DNA of 29,447 bases from positions 1-29,447 of the forward strand of contig CAZDEF010000031.1 in assembly GCA_964504385.1 (NCBI GenBank), in the 5' to 3' direction. The notes under the pieces were generated by a model. That model was not told the origin of the DNA. It did no database searches and saw only the letters and a program-made list of their open reading frames with translations. Of the stretch, positions 16,325 through 24,435 are shown one piece after another (position 1 is the first letter of the stretch; each line of letters opens with the position of its first letter). This DNA comes from Limiplasma sp964504385 (lineage in GTDB: Bacteria > Bacillota > Clostridia > Christensenellales > Aristaeellaceae). A program made the translations under genes and the position numbers.

Positions 16325-16348
16325 GCCGAAGCGGGGCGCTTTTTCGGC
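16325..16348 (-). terminator. Weak terminator after the nucleoside kinase gene
   Basis: GCCGAA/TTCGGC stem (16325-16330 and 16343-16348) directly after the stop codon; the minus strand continues TCCTTTTCC. The tract is interrupted, so the call is tentative. Confidence 0.4.
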
Positions 16349-16350
16349 GC

Positions 16351-18027
16351 TCAGTGCATGTCGTAGAAAGAGCACTCGCCAACGAATTCGCGCAGGATGC
16401 TCAGCGGGGGGATCTCCTGCATCACGCCTTCATCGGCGGGCAGGAAGTAGTTGAGCGTTTTGATGAGCCGGTGCGCCACCAGATATTCCGGCGCGGACTG
16501 GGGGATGGCCAGCAGCAGCTCATAGGCCATGGTCTTGAGCACGGGCAGCTCGTAGTGCAGCGATGTGTTGAACATCACATCCGCCTTTTCCTGATTGGGG
16601 AAGATCCACTTTTCCTCGCCCGCGCGCACCTTGGGCCACATGGCGATGGTCTGCTGCGGGGTGGTGTTGCGCATGCGCAGGTCGCGCACGATGCGGCGCA
16701 GCAGCCGCACGTCCGTGGTGCGGATGCGGTTGTGGTCGTCCAGATTGATGCAGCCCAGCGCGCTGACGTACACGCCGTAGGTGAGCTGCTCCGGGATCTG
16801 GCTGGTGATGCTGTCGTTCATGCCGTGGATGCCCTCCACCAGCAGCACATCGCTGCGGCCCAGCTGCAGCGGCCAGCGCTGGGGCGCACGCGCGCCGGTG
16901 GTGAAATCGAACCGGGGCATCTGCACGCAGCGGCCCGCCAGCAGCCCTTCCATGCACTGGGTGAACAGCGGCACGTCCAGCGCGTCCACATGCTCCAGGT
17001 CGGGCTTGCCGTCGGCCTCCAGCGGCACATCGGCGCGGTTGCGGTAAAAATCGTCCAGCGAAAGCAGATGGGGCTGCTTGCCCAGCACCTGCAGGTGCAC
17101 CTTCAGCCGGTTGGCAAAGGTGGTCTTGCCGCTGGAGGACGGGCCGAAGATCATCACCACGCGCGCACCGCGGCGGGTGATCTCGTCGGCGATGGCGGCC
17201 AGCGAGCGGTCATGCAGGGCCTCGTTCACGCGGATGAACTCGCGCATGCGGCCTTCGCGGATCATGCGGTTCACGTCCGCAGCGTTGCGCGCGCCCAGAA
17301 TGCCGCACCACTCCTGCGAGCGGGAAAACTCCCGCAGGAACTTGGTGCGCGGCTGATAGGGCGCGGGCACATCGGGCTGCGCGGACGCGGGCAGCATGAG
17401 CACCACGCCGGGAAAATGCGGCTTGACCGCAAAGGCGCGGATGTACCCGGTGGAGGGCAGCATGGCCCCGTAGAAATATTCGCACAGGGGGCCGATGCGG
17501 TACATGGCAATGTGCTTCTTGGGGCGGTAGCGCAGCAGCTCCGCCTTGTCCAGCCAGCCCTCGCGCTCAAAGTAGGCGATGGCGTCGGCGCAGCTCCACT
17601 CCTCCTTCACAAAGGGCAAGTCCTGCGCCACCAGCGCGCGCATGTCCTCCTCCAGCGCGCGGGCCATGTCGTGGCCCATCTCCCCCTCCGTCAGGCGGAT
17701 GTACAGCCCCTGCCCCACGGAATTGAGCATGCGCACCTTCTTGTCCGGGTAGAGGCGCTTCATGCTCAGCAGGAACAGAAAGCGCAGCGAGCGCTCGTAC
17801 ACGCGGCGGCCTTCCTCGTGCTGATAGGTGATGGGCTGCAGCGCGGCGTCCTGCGTGAGGGCCTCGCCCAGCTCCATGCACACGCCGCCGCGCAGGGCGC
17901 ACAGCACGCCCTCGGCAGCGGGGCCCAGCAGGGCGCGCGCCGCCTGCTGCACGGTCACGCCGGCGGGAAGATCGCCCGTGCGGCCGTCCATAGTGATGCG
18001 GATGTTCGTGTTTGCTTGCTGCGGCAT
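16351..18027 (-). CDS. Uridine kinase-family nucleoside kinase with N-terminal TGS-like domain
   Basis: 558 residues. The C-terminal half is a phosphoribulokinase/uridine kinase domain: Walker A GPSSSGKT (about 295-302), then LSLDDFYRNR (substrate-side Asp), LLVEGIHGMND (Walker B region) and RRIVRD (lid Arg residues). It should transfer phosphate from ATP to a nucleoside in salvage. The N-terminus (about 8-60, RTGDLPAGVTVQQAA) resembles the TGS domain, followed by a region like the second additional domain of threonyl-tRNA synthetase, an arrangement known in Clostridia and Thermotoga nucleoside kinases; the HxxxH metal motif is not evident here. GGAAGGGAG precedes the ATG at 18027. It is the last gene of the operon, 25 nt after the exonuclease. 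Confidence 0.88.
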   Translation of the reverse strand: MPQQANTNIRITMDGRTGDLPAGVTVQQAARALLGPAAEGVLCALRGGVCMELGEALTQDAALQPITYQHEEGRRVYERSLRFLFLLSMKRLYPDKKVRMLNSVGQGLYIRLTEGEMGHDMARALEEDMRALVAQDLPFVKEEWSCADAIAYFEREGWLDKAELLRYRPKKHIAMYRIGPLCEYFYGAMLPSTGYIRAFAVKPHFPGVVLMLPASAQPDVPAPYQPRTKFLREFSRSQEWCGILGARNAADVNRMIREGRMREFIRVNEALHDRSLAAIADEITRRGARVVMIFGPSSSGKTTFANRLKVHLQVLGKQPHLLSLDDFYRNRADVPLEADGKPDLEHVDALDVPLFTQCMEGLLAGRCVQMPRFDFTTGARAPQRWPLQLGRSDVLLVEGIHGMNDSITSQIPEQLTYGVYVSALGCINLDDHNRIRTTDVRLLRRIVRDLRMRNTTPQQTIAMWPKVRAGEEKWIFPNQEKADVMFNTSLHYELPVLKTMAYELLLAIPQSAPEYLVAHRLIKTLNYFLPADEGVMQEIPPLSILREFVGECSFYDMH

Positions 18028-18052
18028 CAAAAGAATGCTCCCTTCCTGCGGC

Positions 18053-19042
18053 TCATGCGTCCTCAAAGGGCATGTTGCTGCTCATCGCTTCGGACAGATC
18101 CTCCACGTCCACGTTGTCGTAATCGCCGCGCTTGCGCTTGTACTGGTACTGCAGCTCCTTGGTGTGCACATAGGCGCAGCTCTGGCGGTTGGCGGGCAGC
18201 ACGCTCAGGTGCATGCCCTTCTGCCCGTCCGGCAGCTGGGCAAAGCGGATCTTCACAAACAGGCTGCCGTGCTGTTCGCAGCTGCTGAGGGCCACATACT
18301 TGCCCGGGGCCTGCGGCACCAGCGCGGTCTGCAGCCGGGTGGGCTGGGAGCAGGTGGGGCAGGCGGGGGTGAGCAGCCGGGCGCTGTGCAGCGCCTCCGT
18401 CACCGAGGGCACGATGTCCGTCACGCGGAAACGGCTGCGCCGCTCGTTGTGCACCAGCTTGCGGGGGTGCTCCTCATACTTGAGCACGTCCATGGGGCGG
18501 GGCAGGCGGCGGAACACCTCGGCGGTGTAGTACGCATCGTGCATGGCGTTGTGGAAGGTGCGCGCCTCGTCCTCCTGCACGTCCAGCGCCTCCATGGCGG
18601 TCTTCAGGGCGGTCTGCCCGCTCTTGCCCACGGCGGCGGAGTACAGGCGCTGAATGTCGTACATGCGGGGCAGGTCGCGCTCCACGCGGAAGAAATCCAC
18701 ATTCTGCTGCAGCACGCTCACATCGTCACCGCCCCAGGTGAGGAACACGCAGTCTTCGCCGCACCAGTCCATGAACTGCTCAAAGCCCTCCACAAAATCG
18801 GGCGCGTCGCACAGCACATCGTTGGACAGGCCGGTCATGCGCTTCACGCGGGGGTGGATGGTCAGGTAATGCGTTGGGTGCACCGGCACGGAGATCTCAT
18901 CCACGATCTCCATCTTCTCATTCAGCTTGGCCGCGCCGAACTGAATGACCTCAAACAGCAGCCGGTCGCCCACCTTGCGGTAGGCCGAGCACTGGTAGCT
19001 CACCGGCTGGTTCCATTCCAGATCCAGAACAATCATCTGCAT
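18053..19042 (-). CDS. DEDDh 3'-5' exonuclease with C-terminal Cys motif
   Basis: 329 residues. The first 185 form a DnaQ-like exonuclease: DLE (Asp7, Glu9) in exo I, TWGGDD (102-107) in exo II, and HNAMHDA (His164, Asp169) in exo III, the DEDDh set of KapD/RNase T-type enzymes that trim RNA or DNA with two metal ions. The last 145 residues are not recognised; they hold CPTC (228-231) and SSCEQH (253-258), which may bind zinc. The frame is open far upstream, but the ATG at 19042 is chosen because GGAG lies about 12 nt before it and the exonuclease fold begins there; the upstream frame is antisense to the flavoprotein reading. Confidence 0.85.
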   Translation of the reverse strand: MQMIVLDLEWNQPVSYQCSAYRKVGDRLLFEVIQFGAAKLNEKMEIVDEISVPVHPTHYLTIHPRVKRMTGLSNDVLCDAPDFVEGFEQFMDWCGEDCVFLTWGGDDVSVLQQNVDFFRVERDLPRMYDIQRLYSAAVGKSGQTALKTAMEALDVQEDEARTFHNAMHDAYYTAEVFRRLPRPMDVLKYEEHPRKLVHNERRSRFRVTDIVPSVTEALHSARLLTPACPTCSQPTRLQTALVPQAPGKYVALSSCEQHGSLFVKIRFAQLPDGQKGMHLSVLPANRQSCAYVHTKELQYQYKRKRGDYDNVDVEDLSEAMSSNMPFEDA

Positions 19043-19068
19043 AAGCAAAAAACTCCAAAAGAAAAAAG

Positions 19069-20313
19069 TTAACAGCTTGTCGGGCTCCACGCCGCGTTCT
19101 GCCCCGCCAGAAAGCCCGTGGCAAAGGCGATGTGCAGGTTGAAGCCGCCGGTCAGCGCGTCCACGTCCAGCAGCTCGCCCGCCACATACAGGCCGCGCAC
19201 CAGCCGGCTTTCCATGGTGGAGGGATTGATCTCCTTCACGCTCACGCCGCCGCGGGTGACGATGGCCTCGCTCAGGCCGCGGGTGGCGCACACGGGGATG
19301 GGCAGCGCCTTGGTCTTTTCCACCAGACGGGCGCGCTGCTCGCGGGTGAGCGCGCCGGCGGGCTGAGCGGCGTCCAGCCCGCACAGCTGCGCCATGGCGT
19401 CGACCAGCCGCGCGGGGAACAGGCCGCACAGCAGATTGCCCAGCTGGCGCTTGGGCGACTGGGCCACATCGCGCAGGATGCGCGCGTCCAGCTGCTCCGC
19501 CGTCAGGCCGGGCTTCAGGTCCAGCGTCAGGGCGGCTTCCTCCGGGGCCAGCTCCGTCACATAGGCGGATGCGCTCAGCACCAGCGGGCCGCTCACGCCG
19601 AAGTGGGTAAAGAGCATCTCGCCCAGATCGGTATACAGTTTCTTTTTGCCCATGGTCAGGGTAAGGCGCACGTTCTTGAGCGACAGCCCCTGCAGGCCGC
19701 GCACCCACGCCTCCTCGCTCACCAGCCCCACCAGGGACGGCAGCGGCGGGAACACCGTGTGCCCAAGGGCGCTCAGCCAGCCCCAGCCATCGCCGGTGGA
19801 GCCGGTGGAGGGGTAGCTCTGCCCGCCTGTGCACACGATCACCGCATCGGCGGGCAGCACCGCGCCGCCCTCCAGCGCCACGCCCGTCACCCGTCCGTCC
19901 TGCCGACGGATGTCCGCCACGCGGGTGTTCAGGCGCACGCTCACGTTCAGGCGGCGCAGGGCGCGCTCAAAGGCGCGGGTCACATCGCTGGCCTTCTGGC
20001 TTTCGGGAAACACGCGGTCGCCGCGCTCCACCACCACGGGGCAGCCGTTGTCCTGCAGGAACTGCATCAGCTCCGCAGGGGGCAGCGCGCCCAGCGCGCT
20101 GTACAGGAAGCGCGGATTCTTCACCACGCTTTTCAGAAAGGCCTGCGGCTCGCAGGCGTTGGTGGCGTTGCAGCGGCCCTTGCCGGTGATGTAGATCTTC
20201 TTGCCCAGCTTTTCATTGCGCTCCAGCAGGGTCACGCGCGCGCCCGCCTGTGCGGCAGCCGCTGCGGCCATCAGGCCCGCTGCGCCGCCGCCGATGATGA
20301 TGACTTCATTCAT
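19069..20313 (-). CDS. FAD-dependent oxidoreductase, BaiN/HI0933 family
   Basis: 414 residues, the family's usual length. The N-terminal Rossmann motif GGGAAG (8-13) with LLERNEKLGKKI binds FAD; GKGRCNATN (about 44-52) is the family hallmark, as are GGQSYPSTGSTGDG near the middle and the C-terminal GLYVAGELLDVDALTGGFNLHIAFATG, where the flavin-contacting end lies. Members of this family include a bile-acid 3-dehydro-Delta4 reductase (BaiN) but most have no known substrate, so no specific reaction is claimed. It overlaps the regulator gene by 8 nt, which indicates coupled translation; no separate strong ribosome binding site is seen. Confidence 0.92.
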   Translation of the reverse strand: MNEVIIIGGGAAGLMAAAAAAQAGARVTLLERNEKLGKKIYITGKGRCNATNACEPQAFLKSVVKNPRFLYSALGALPPAELMQFLQDNGCPVVVERGDRVFPESQKASDVTRAFERALRRLNVSVRLNTRVADIRRQDGRVTGVALEGGAVLPADAVIVCTGGQSYPSTGSTGDGWGWLSALGHTVFPPLPSLVGLVSEEAWVRGLQGLSLKNVRLTLTMGKKKLYTDLGEMLFTHFGVSGPLVLSASAYVTELAPEEAALTLDLKPGLTAEQLDARILRDVAQSPKRQLGNLLCGLFPARLVDAMAQLCGLDAAQPAGALTREQRARLVEKTKALPIPVCATRGLSEAIVTRGGVSVKEINPSTMESRLVRGLYVAGELLDVDALTGGFNLHIAFATGFLAGQNAAWSPTSC

Positions 20314-21187
20314 GCTGTTTGTCGATATAGACGCTGTGCGCGTTCCATATGCCTTCCAATTGTTTGAAATGCTCGGCCAGCTCCTCGCGCCGGTGCAGCC
20401 CCACGCTGACGATCAGCGCGTTGATGACCGACATGGGCGCGGCGAGGGAATCCACAAAGCTGCCCATGTCCGTGCTGGCGCACAGGCACACATCGCACGT
20501 CTCCCGCAGGGGCGAGGATTCGCTGTCCGTCAGGCCGATCACCTGCGCGCCGTTCTCGCGGGCAAAGCGCATGCATTCCAGCGTGCGCGCCGAATAGCGC
20601 GGGAAGCTCACGCCCACCATCACGTCCCGGCCGGTGATGCGCGCCACTTCCTCAAACACATCGCCGGTGGCGTTGTGCACCAGCACCACATCGTCCAGGA
20701 TCTGGTGCAGGTAGTGGTACAGGAACTGCGCCAGCGGCGCGGCGGAGCGCAGGCCCATGATGTAGATGCGCCGCGCAGCCAGCAGGCGCGTCACCGCATC
20801 GTCCATCTCCGCCTGCGAGATGGAATCCATGGTCTTGCGCAGGTTCTGTTCGTCATTGCGCAGCACCGTGCGCAGCACCTCCCGCTCGTCGATGGAGGAG
20901 GCGATGGCAAAGCGCTCCGCGCTGGTCAGGCTCTGTCGCACCGCGCTGCGCAGCGCCTTACGCATGTCCGGGAAGCCCTTGTAACCCAGCGCCACGGCAA
21001 AGCGCACCACAGTGCTTTCGCTCACCTGGCACACATCGCCCAGCGCCGTGGCCGTCATGAAGATGGCCTTCTCCGGGTTCTGGTTGATGAACTCCGCAAG
21101 GCGGCGGTGGCTTTTGCTCATCAGGTACAGCGGCTGGCCGGGGCGGTTGATCCGATCGATGATCTGCGGCGTTTTGTTTCTTTTCAC
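20306..21187 (-). CDS. MurR/RpiR family transcriptional regulator
   Basis: 293 residues with a GTG start preceded by GAGGAA. An N-terminal RpiR-type helix-turn-helix (about 45-79, TATALGDVCQVSESTVVRF in core) is joined to a SIS domain (about 125-255, IYIMGLRSAAPLAQF and later VIGLTDSESSPL), which binds phosphosugars and switches DNA binding. Such regulators usually control sugar or amino-sugar catabolism, yet the neighbours here are surE, a flavoprotein and nucleotide enzymes, so its targets may lie elsewhere or include this operon. Confidence 0.92.
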   Translation of the reverse strand: MKRNKTPQIIDRINRPGQPLYLMSKSHRRLAEFINQNPEKAIFMTATALGDVCQVSESTVVRFAVALGYKGFPDMRKALRSAVRQSLTSAERFAIASSIDEREVLRTVLRNDEQNLRKTMDSISQAEMDDAVTRLLAARRIYIMGLRSAAPLAQFLYHYLHQILDDVVLVHNATGDVFEEVARITGRDVMVGVSFPRYSARTLECMRFARENGAQVIGLTDSESSPLRETCDVCLCASTDMGSFVDSLAAPMSVINALIVSVGLHRREELAEHFKQLEGIWNAHSVYIDKQHE

Positions 21188-21209
21188 AGGCGCTCTTCCT
21201 CTCTTGCAC

Positions 21210-21962
21210 TTACAGGCCGAGTGGATCCAACAGATGCTGATCGTGGGTGATGAAGTGTCCCATCAGGGTGAGGGTGATGTGGCCGCAATCCAGATACCAG
21301 CAGTCGGTGCCCTCCTGCGGCGCTTCCAGATCGCCGTCCGTCAGCCAGAAGTAATCGCCCGCGCGGGGGGAATGGCGGCGCTCGTAGCCGTCGGTGAAGT
21401 AGCCGCTGTCCAGCGGGGCGTATACCGCAGGCTGCAGCTGGGCAGGCGGCACGCAGGGAGCGTTCAGGTTCAGGATGGTGGCGCGGGGCGTGCGCACATG
21501 GGCGTAGCGCTCCGCCGTTTCCACGGTGTAGCGCGCCATGTGGCGCAGCATGTCATCATCCGCCTTGTGGTGGATGGAGGCCGCGATGGACGGCACATGG
21601 TGGAACGCGCCCTCCATGGCCGCGCCCACGGTGCCGCTGTAGTGCACGGCGATGCCGGCGTTGTAGCCGTCGTTCACGCCGGAGATGAGCACATCCGCCT
21701 TCCGGCCCTGCTCCCGCAGCAGCTGCATGCCCACGCGCACGCAGTCCGCCGGGGTGCCGGTCACGGCATAGCCCTGCGCGCCCTCCAGCGGATACTCGCT
21801 CAGGAACAGCGGATCCGCCAGCGTGAAGCGGTGGCTGGCGGCGCTCTGCTGGGTCTTGGGCGCGCACATCGTCACCTCGTGCCCGCGCTCCAGCGCGGCG
21901 CGGTACAGCGCCATGATGCCCTTCGCGCCCACGCCGTCGTCATTGACCAGAAAAATATGCAT
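21210..21962 (-). CDS. surE: 5'/3'-nucleotidase SurE
   Basis: 250 residues. The metal site is complete: NDDG (Asp8, Asp9), Ser40 in QQSAASHR and Asn97 in SGVNDGYNAG, matching the Asp8, Asp9, Ser39, Asn92 set of the Escherichia coli enzyme. It removes phosphate from 5'- and 3'-nucleotides in the cytoplasm. GAGAGGT lies about 10 nt before the ATG. It sits 22 nt before the regulator gene and 42 nt after the YvlD-like gene; together with the kinase at the operon end it suggests a nucleotide-turnover theme. Confidence 0.95.
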   Translation of the reverse strand: MHIFLVNDDGVGAKGIMALYRAALERGHEVTMCAPKTQQSAASHRFTLADPLFLSEYPLEGAQGYAVTGTPADCVRVGMQLLREQGRKADVLISGVNDGYNAGIAVHYSGTVGAAMEGAFHHVPSIAASIHHKADDDMLRHMARYTVETAERYAHVRTPRATILNLNAPCVPPAQLQPAVYAPLDSGYFTDGYERRHSPRAGDYFWLTDGDLEAPQEGTDCWYLDCGHITLTLMGHFITHDQHLLDPLGL

Positions 21963-22004
21963 AGCAATGAAGACCTCTCAAAGATTCAAAGCCCCATAGG
22001 GGGA

Positions 22005-22355
22005 TCATTTCCGTTTGTCGAAGAGTGCGTCCACCAGCATGCGCGCCGCGTTCAGCGCCACGGCTGCGGCCAGCGCCCACCAGTAGCTGTCCAGCACCAC
22101 GCTGTTTTCCACAAAGCCTGCCGCCGTCCACACCAGCCACGCATCCGCCGCCACATACACCAGACCCAGCGTGCAGAAATTGAGCACCGACAGGATCAGC
22201 CGCATCACGGGGCGCAGCACCGTGTACACCACGGCCAGAAACACGCCCACCAGCAAAGCGTTGCGCAGGTCGATCACCCGCACGCCGTCCATGAACTGCG
22301 CGCACGCGGGCAGCGCAGCCGCCGTGAGGACAAAGCGCACCAGCGCTGCAAACAT
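22005..22355 (-). CDS. YvlD-like four-helix membrane protein (phage holin 4_2 family type)
   Basis: 116 residues and almost wholly hydrophobic, with about four helices. The stretch NALLVGVFLAVVYTVLRP followed by NFCTLGLVYV and a Trp-rich end is the pattern of YvlD-type proteins (the mycobacterial four-helix holin-like family), whose role is unclear and may concern envelope stress. The ATG at 22355 (MFAALVRF) is preceded by GGAAGGGAG. A TTG 39 nt upstream overlaps the promoter -10 and would precede the transcript start, so it is rejected. It begins the operon that continues with surE. Confidence 0.75.
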   Translation of the reverse strand: MFAALVRFVLTAAALPACAQFMDGVRVIDLRNALLVGVFLAVVYTVLRPVMRLILSVLNFCTLGLVYVAADAWLVWTAAGFVENSVVLDSYWWALAAAVALNAARMLVDALFDKRK

Positions 22356-22393
22356 ACCGCCCCACGCTCCCTTCCGCAAAGTGTTCCCGATCA

Positions 22394-22402
22394 ATTATAA
22401 CA
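22394..22402 (-). promoter_or_regulatory. Extended -10 promoter of the yvlD-like/surE operon
   Basis: Minus strand TGTTATAAT, an extended -10 element (TG, one base, TATAAT). No good -35 is seen at the usual distance. Predicted start is about 30 nt before the ATG at 22355. Confidence 0.65.
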
Positions 22403-22455
22403 CAGAAATACGCTTTGTGCATGCCTGCCTGCAACTTCGGCCATCCTAACGGGAA

Positions 22456-22472
22456 CCGCCGCGCTCCGGCGG
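22456..22472. repeat. Hairpin in the divergent intergenic region
   Basis: CCGCCG/CGGCGG (22456-22461 and 22467-22472) with a 5-nt loop. It lies in the leader of the plus-strand ribbon-helix-helix gene and could be an RNA stem or part of an operator. Confidence 0.4.
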
Positions 22473-22522
22473 CATACGCTGTGCTGGGAAGAGGCCGTGT
22501 GGCCCGGAAGGGAGATGCAGGA

Positions 22523-22768
22523 ATGAAAAGCCGGTTCTTTACCGATACGCAGGGGCTGGACGGCACAGCGCCGCCCCGCGACAAGGTGTGCGTGTGCCTG
22601 TGCCTGAACCGCCGCCTGTACGAAAAGGCGCTGCGCCGCGCGCAGGGGCTGCGCATGACCAGCGGCGAATATGTGGAGCGGTTGATCCTCAGCGATGGCG
22701 GTACAGCAGCGAAACCGTCGCCAGATAGCCCGCCGCAGCGCCTTCCGCCAGCACCACCTGGCCATTGA
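22523..22768 (+). CDS. Small ribbon-helix-helix-like protein
   Basis: 81 residues. Residues about 21-57 (VCVCLCLNRRLYEKAL, then RMTSGEYVERLIL) have the strand-helix-helix pattern of MetJ/CopG-type DNA-binding proteins. The last 20 residues are Pro/Ser-rich and unstructured. GGAAGGGAG lies 8 nt before the ATG. The final 80 bp overlap the 3' end of the membrane protein gene on the other strand, so the tail sequence is constrained by two genes. A DNA-binding role, perhaps on its own promoter or the divergent one, is inference; the gene could also be spurious, given its size. Confidence 0.55.
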   Translation: MKSRFFTDTQGLDGTAPPRDKVCVCLCLNRRLYEKALRRAQGLRMTSGEYVERLILSDGGTAAKPSPDSPPQRLPPAPPGH

Positions 22769-23072
22769 AGGGCAGCAGCGAGCGCAGCACGGGCAGATGC
22801 ACCATGCCCGTGCTCTCCATGAACTGGTAGCCCAGCACCGCCAGCAGCAGCGCCGCGCCCGCCAGCAGCCAGCCGGTCAGCCCGTTGGTGCGCGCGCGCA
22901 CGCCCGCCACGGGCAGCACCAGCGCCAGCGCCGAGCCCAGCGCCGCCCCCTTCAGGGCAAAGGCCCAGAAGGCCGCGCTGCCCAGCCAGCCATCCACCCG
23001 CCGCCACAGGGCGCACACCGCCGCGCACAGCGCCAGCGGCCCCAGCGCGGCCAGCAGTTTCCTCAGCAGCAT
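22689..23072 (-). CDS. Small membrane protein after trmD
   Basis: 127 residues with about four hydrophobic segments (about 5-22, 32-56, 65-85, 103-123) and no recognised motif. Its start overlaps the trmD stop by 10 nt and has GGAGGAGG before the ATG, so it is translated as the last gene of the ribosome operon. Its end overlaps the small plus-strand gene by 80 bp, and no terminator is seen between the two. Function unknown. Confidence 0.7.
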   Translation of the reverse strand: MLLRKLLAALGPLALCAAVCALWRRVDGWLGSAAFWAFALKGAALGSALALVLPVAGVRARTNGLTGWLLAGAALLLAVLGYQFMESTGMVHLPVLRSLLPFNGQVVLAEGAAAGYLATVSLLYRHR

Positions 23073-23806
23073 GGGGTTTCCTCCTCCCGGGCGCGCAGCG
23101 TGTCGGCGCGTTCGCGGTCGGTCATCTGCGCCGTTTCAAACAAATCGGGGCGCATCTTCAGCGTGATCTGCAGCGACTGCTCGCGCCGCCACTGGCGGAT
23201 CTTGGCATGGTCGCCGTTCAGCAGCACGGGCGGCACCTCGCGGCCCTCGTACACGCGGGGGCGGGTGTACTGGGGATATTCCAGCAGCCCGTCGGAAAAG
23301 CTCTCCTCGCCGGTGCTCTCGTCGCTGCCCAGCACGCCGGGCACATAGCGCGCCACTGCGTCGGTCAGCGCCATGGCGGCCAGCTCGCCGCCGGTGAGCA
23401 CAAAATCGCCCAGCGAGATCTCCTCGTCCACCACCATGTCCAGCGCGCGCTGATCCACGCCCTCGTAGTGGCCGCACAGCAGGATCAGATCCTCCTCGCG
23501 GGACAGCTCCACCACCTTCTGCTGGGTCAGGGCCTTGCCGCGGGGGCTCATGTAGATGCAGCGGCCCCGGTAGCCCTGCGCGCGCATATCGCGCACACAG
23601 TCCACGATGGGCTGGCACATCATCACCATGCCAGCGCCGCCGCCGAAGGGATAGTCATCGGTGTTCTTGTGCTTCTTGTCGCTGTAGGGGCGGATGTCCA
23701 CCGGGCGGATGTCGATCAGCCCCTCCTGGCGGGCGCGGCCGATGATGCTGGTGGTGAGGAAGCTGTTGAACATCTCCGGGAACAGGCTAAGAATGGCGAT
23801 CTTCAT
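23063..23806 (-). CDS. trmD: tRNA (guanine-N1)-methyltransferase TrmD
   Basis: 247 residues, full length. It methylates G37 of tRNAs next to the anticodon, using S-adenosylmethionine, which prevents +1 frameshifting. Signature stretches are SLFPEMF at the start, DDYPFGGGAGMVM (about 50-62), LLCGHYEGVDQR (about 109-120) and SLGDFVLTGGELA (about 131-143) of the trefoil knot, and EESFSDGLLEYPQYTRP. It overlaps rimM by 20 nt, the usual order. Confidence 0.98.
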   Translation of the reverse strand: MKIAILSLFPEMFNSFLTTSIIGRARQEGLIDIRPVDIRPYSDKKHKNTDDYPFGGGAGMVMMCQPIVDCVRDMRAQGYRGRCIYMSPRGKALTQQKVVELSREEDLILLCGHYEGVDQRALDMVVDEEISLGDFVLTGGELAAMALTDAVARYVPGVLGSDESTGEESFSDGLLEYPQYTRPRVYEGREVPPVLLNGDHAKIRQWRREQSLQITLKMRPDLFETAQMTDRERADTLRAREEETPCC

Positions 23807-24320
23807 AGAGCGCTACCTCTTCCAGCTTGTGTTCGTCCAGCACGATGCGGCCCTCGTCGGCGTTCAGCTCCAGCAGCACTTCCTTCAGGGCGGGGGTCAT
23901 GAGGGTGCCGGTGGAGGTCTTGAACACGAACACGTCCACGCCGCCGGGGGTGAGCACCTCCTGCAGCGTGCCGATCTTGCGGCCGGCGGTGTCGTAGGCC
24001 GCCGCGCCTAAGATATCGGCGATGAACACCTCGTCCTCGCCCAGCTCCACGGCGTTGTCGCGGTCCACCCACAGCTGCACGCCGCGCAGCCGCTCGGCGG
24101 CGTTGCGGTCGTCCACGCCGTCGAAGGTGAGGAACACATCGTCGCCGCTCACGCGCGCGCCCGTCACCTGCGCAGGCTCATAGCTTTCGCCGCGCTTGAG
24201 GAACACTTCTTCCAGGTCGAAGAAGCGCTGCGGGTCGTCGGTGTAGTGCTTCACCTTCACCTCGCCCCGGATGCCCTGCGGGCGAACGATCTCGCCCAGC
24301 AGCAGGTATTGCTGTTTCAT
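23787..24320 (-). CDS. rimM: 16S rRNA processing protein RimM
   Basis: 177 residues. It assists maturation of the 30S subunit head. The N-terminal beta-barrel begins LLGEIVRPQGIRGEVKV, followed by the PRC-barrel domain (about 95-170, IADILGAAAYD and TPGGVDVFVF). AAAGGAG lies before the ATG at 24320; the frame is open upstream but that part lies in the terminator-like stem. Confidence 0.96.
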   Translation of the reverse strand: MKQQYLLLGEIVRPQGIRGEVKVKHYTDDPQRFFDLEEVFLKRGESYEPAQVTGARVSGDDVFLTFDGVDDRNAAERLRGVQLWVDRDNAVELGEDEVFIADILGAAAYDTAGRKIGTLQEVLTPGGVDVFVFKTSTGTLMTPALKEVLLELNADEGRIVLDEHKLEEVALYEDRHS

Positions 24321-24347
24321 GGCTTTCTCCTTTTTGGCTGTGTGTAG

Positions 24348-24398
24348 AAAAAAACGAATGGGCGCACGGAGCGCTTTCAACGCGCCCCATGCGCCCAT
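24348..24398 (-). terminator. Terminator or attenuator between khpA and rimM
   Basis: ATGGGCGCA (24358-24366) and TGCGCCCAT (24390-24398) form a 9-bp stem with a further GC-rich stem inside; the minus strand continues TCG then seven T. It separates rpsP-khpA from rimM-trmD within the operon, so the downstream genes may be expressed at a lower level. Confidence 0.75.
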
Positions 24399-24435
24399 CG
24401 GGGAAAAAGGCTTTTCTTGTCAGGGGAGAAACGCT

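Noticed and set aside
16249..18288. Plus-strand open frame of 679 codons
   Set aside because: Antisense to the nucleoside kinase; no start signal and shadow composition.
19043..19834. Upstream extension of the exonuclease frame to 593 residues
   Set aside because: The extra part is an off-frame reading of the flavoprotein gene; the exonuclease fold starts at the ATG at 19042.
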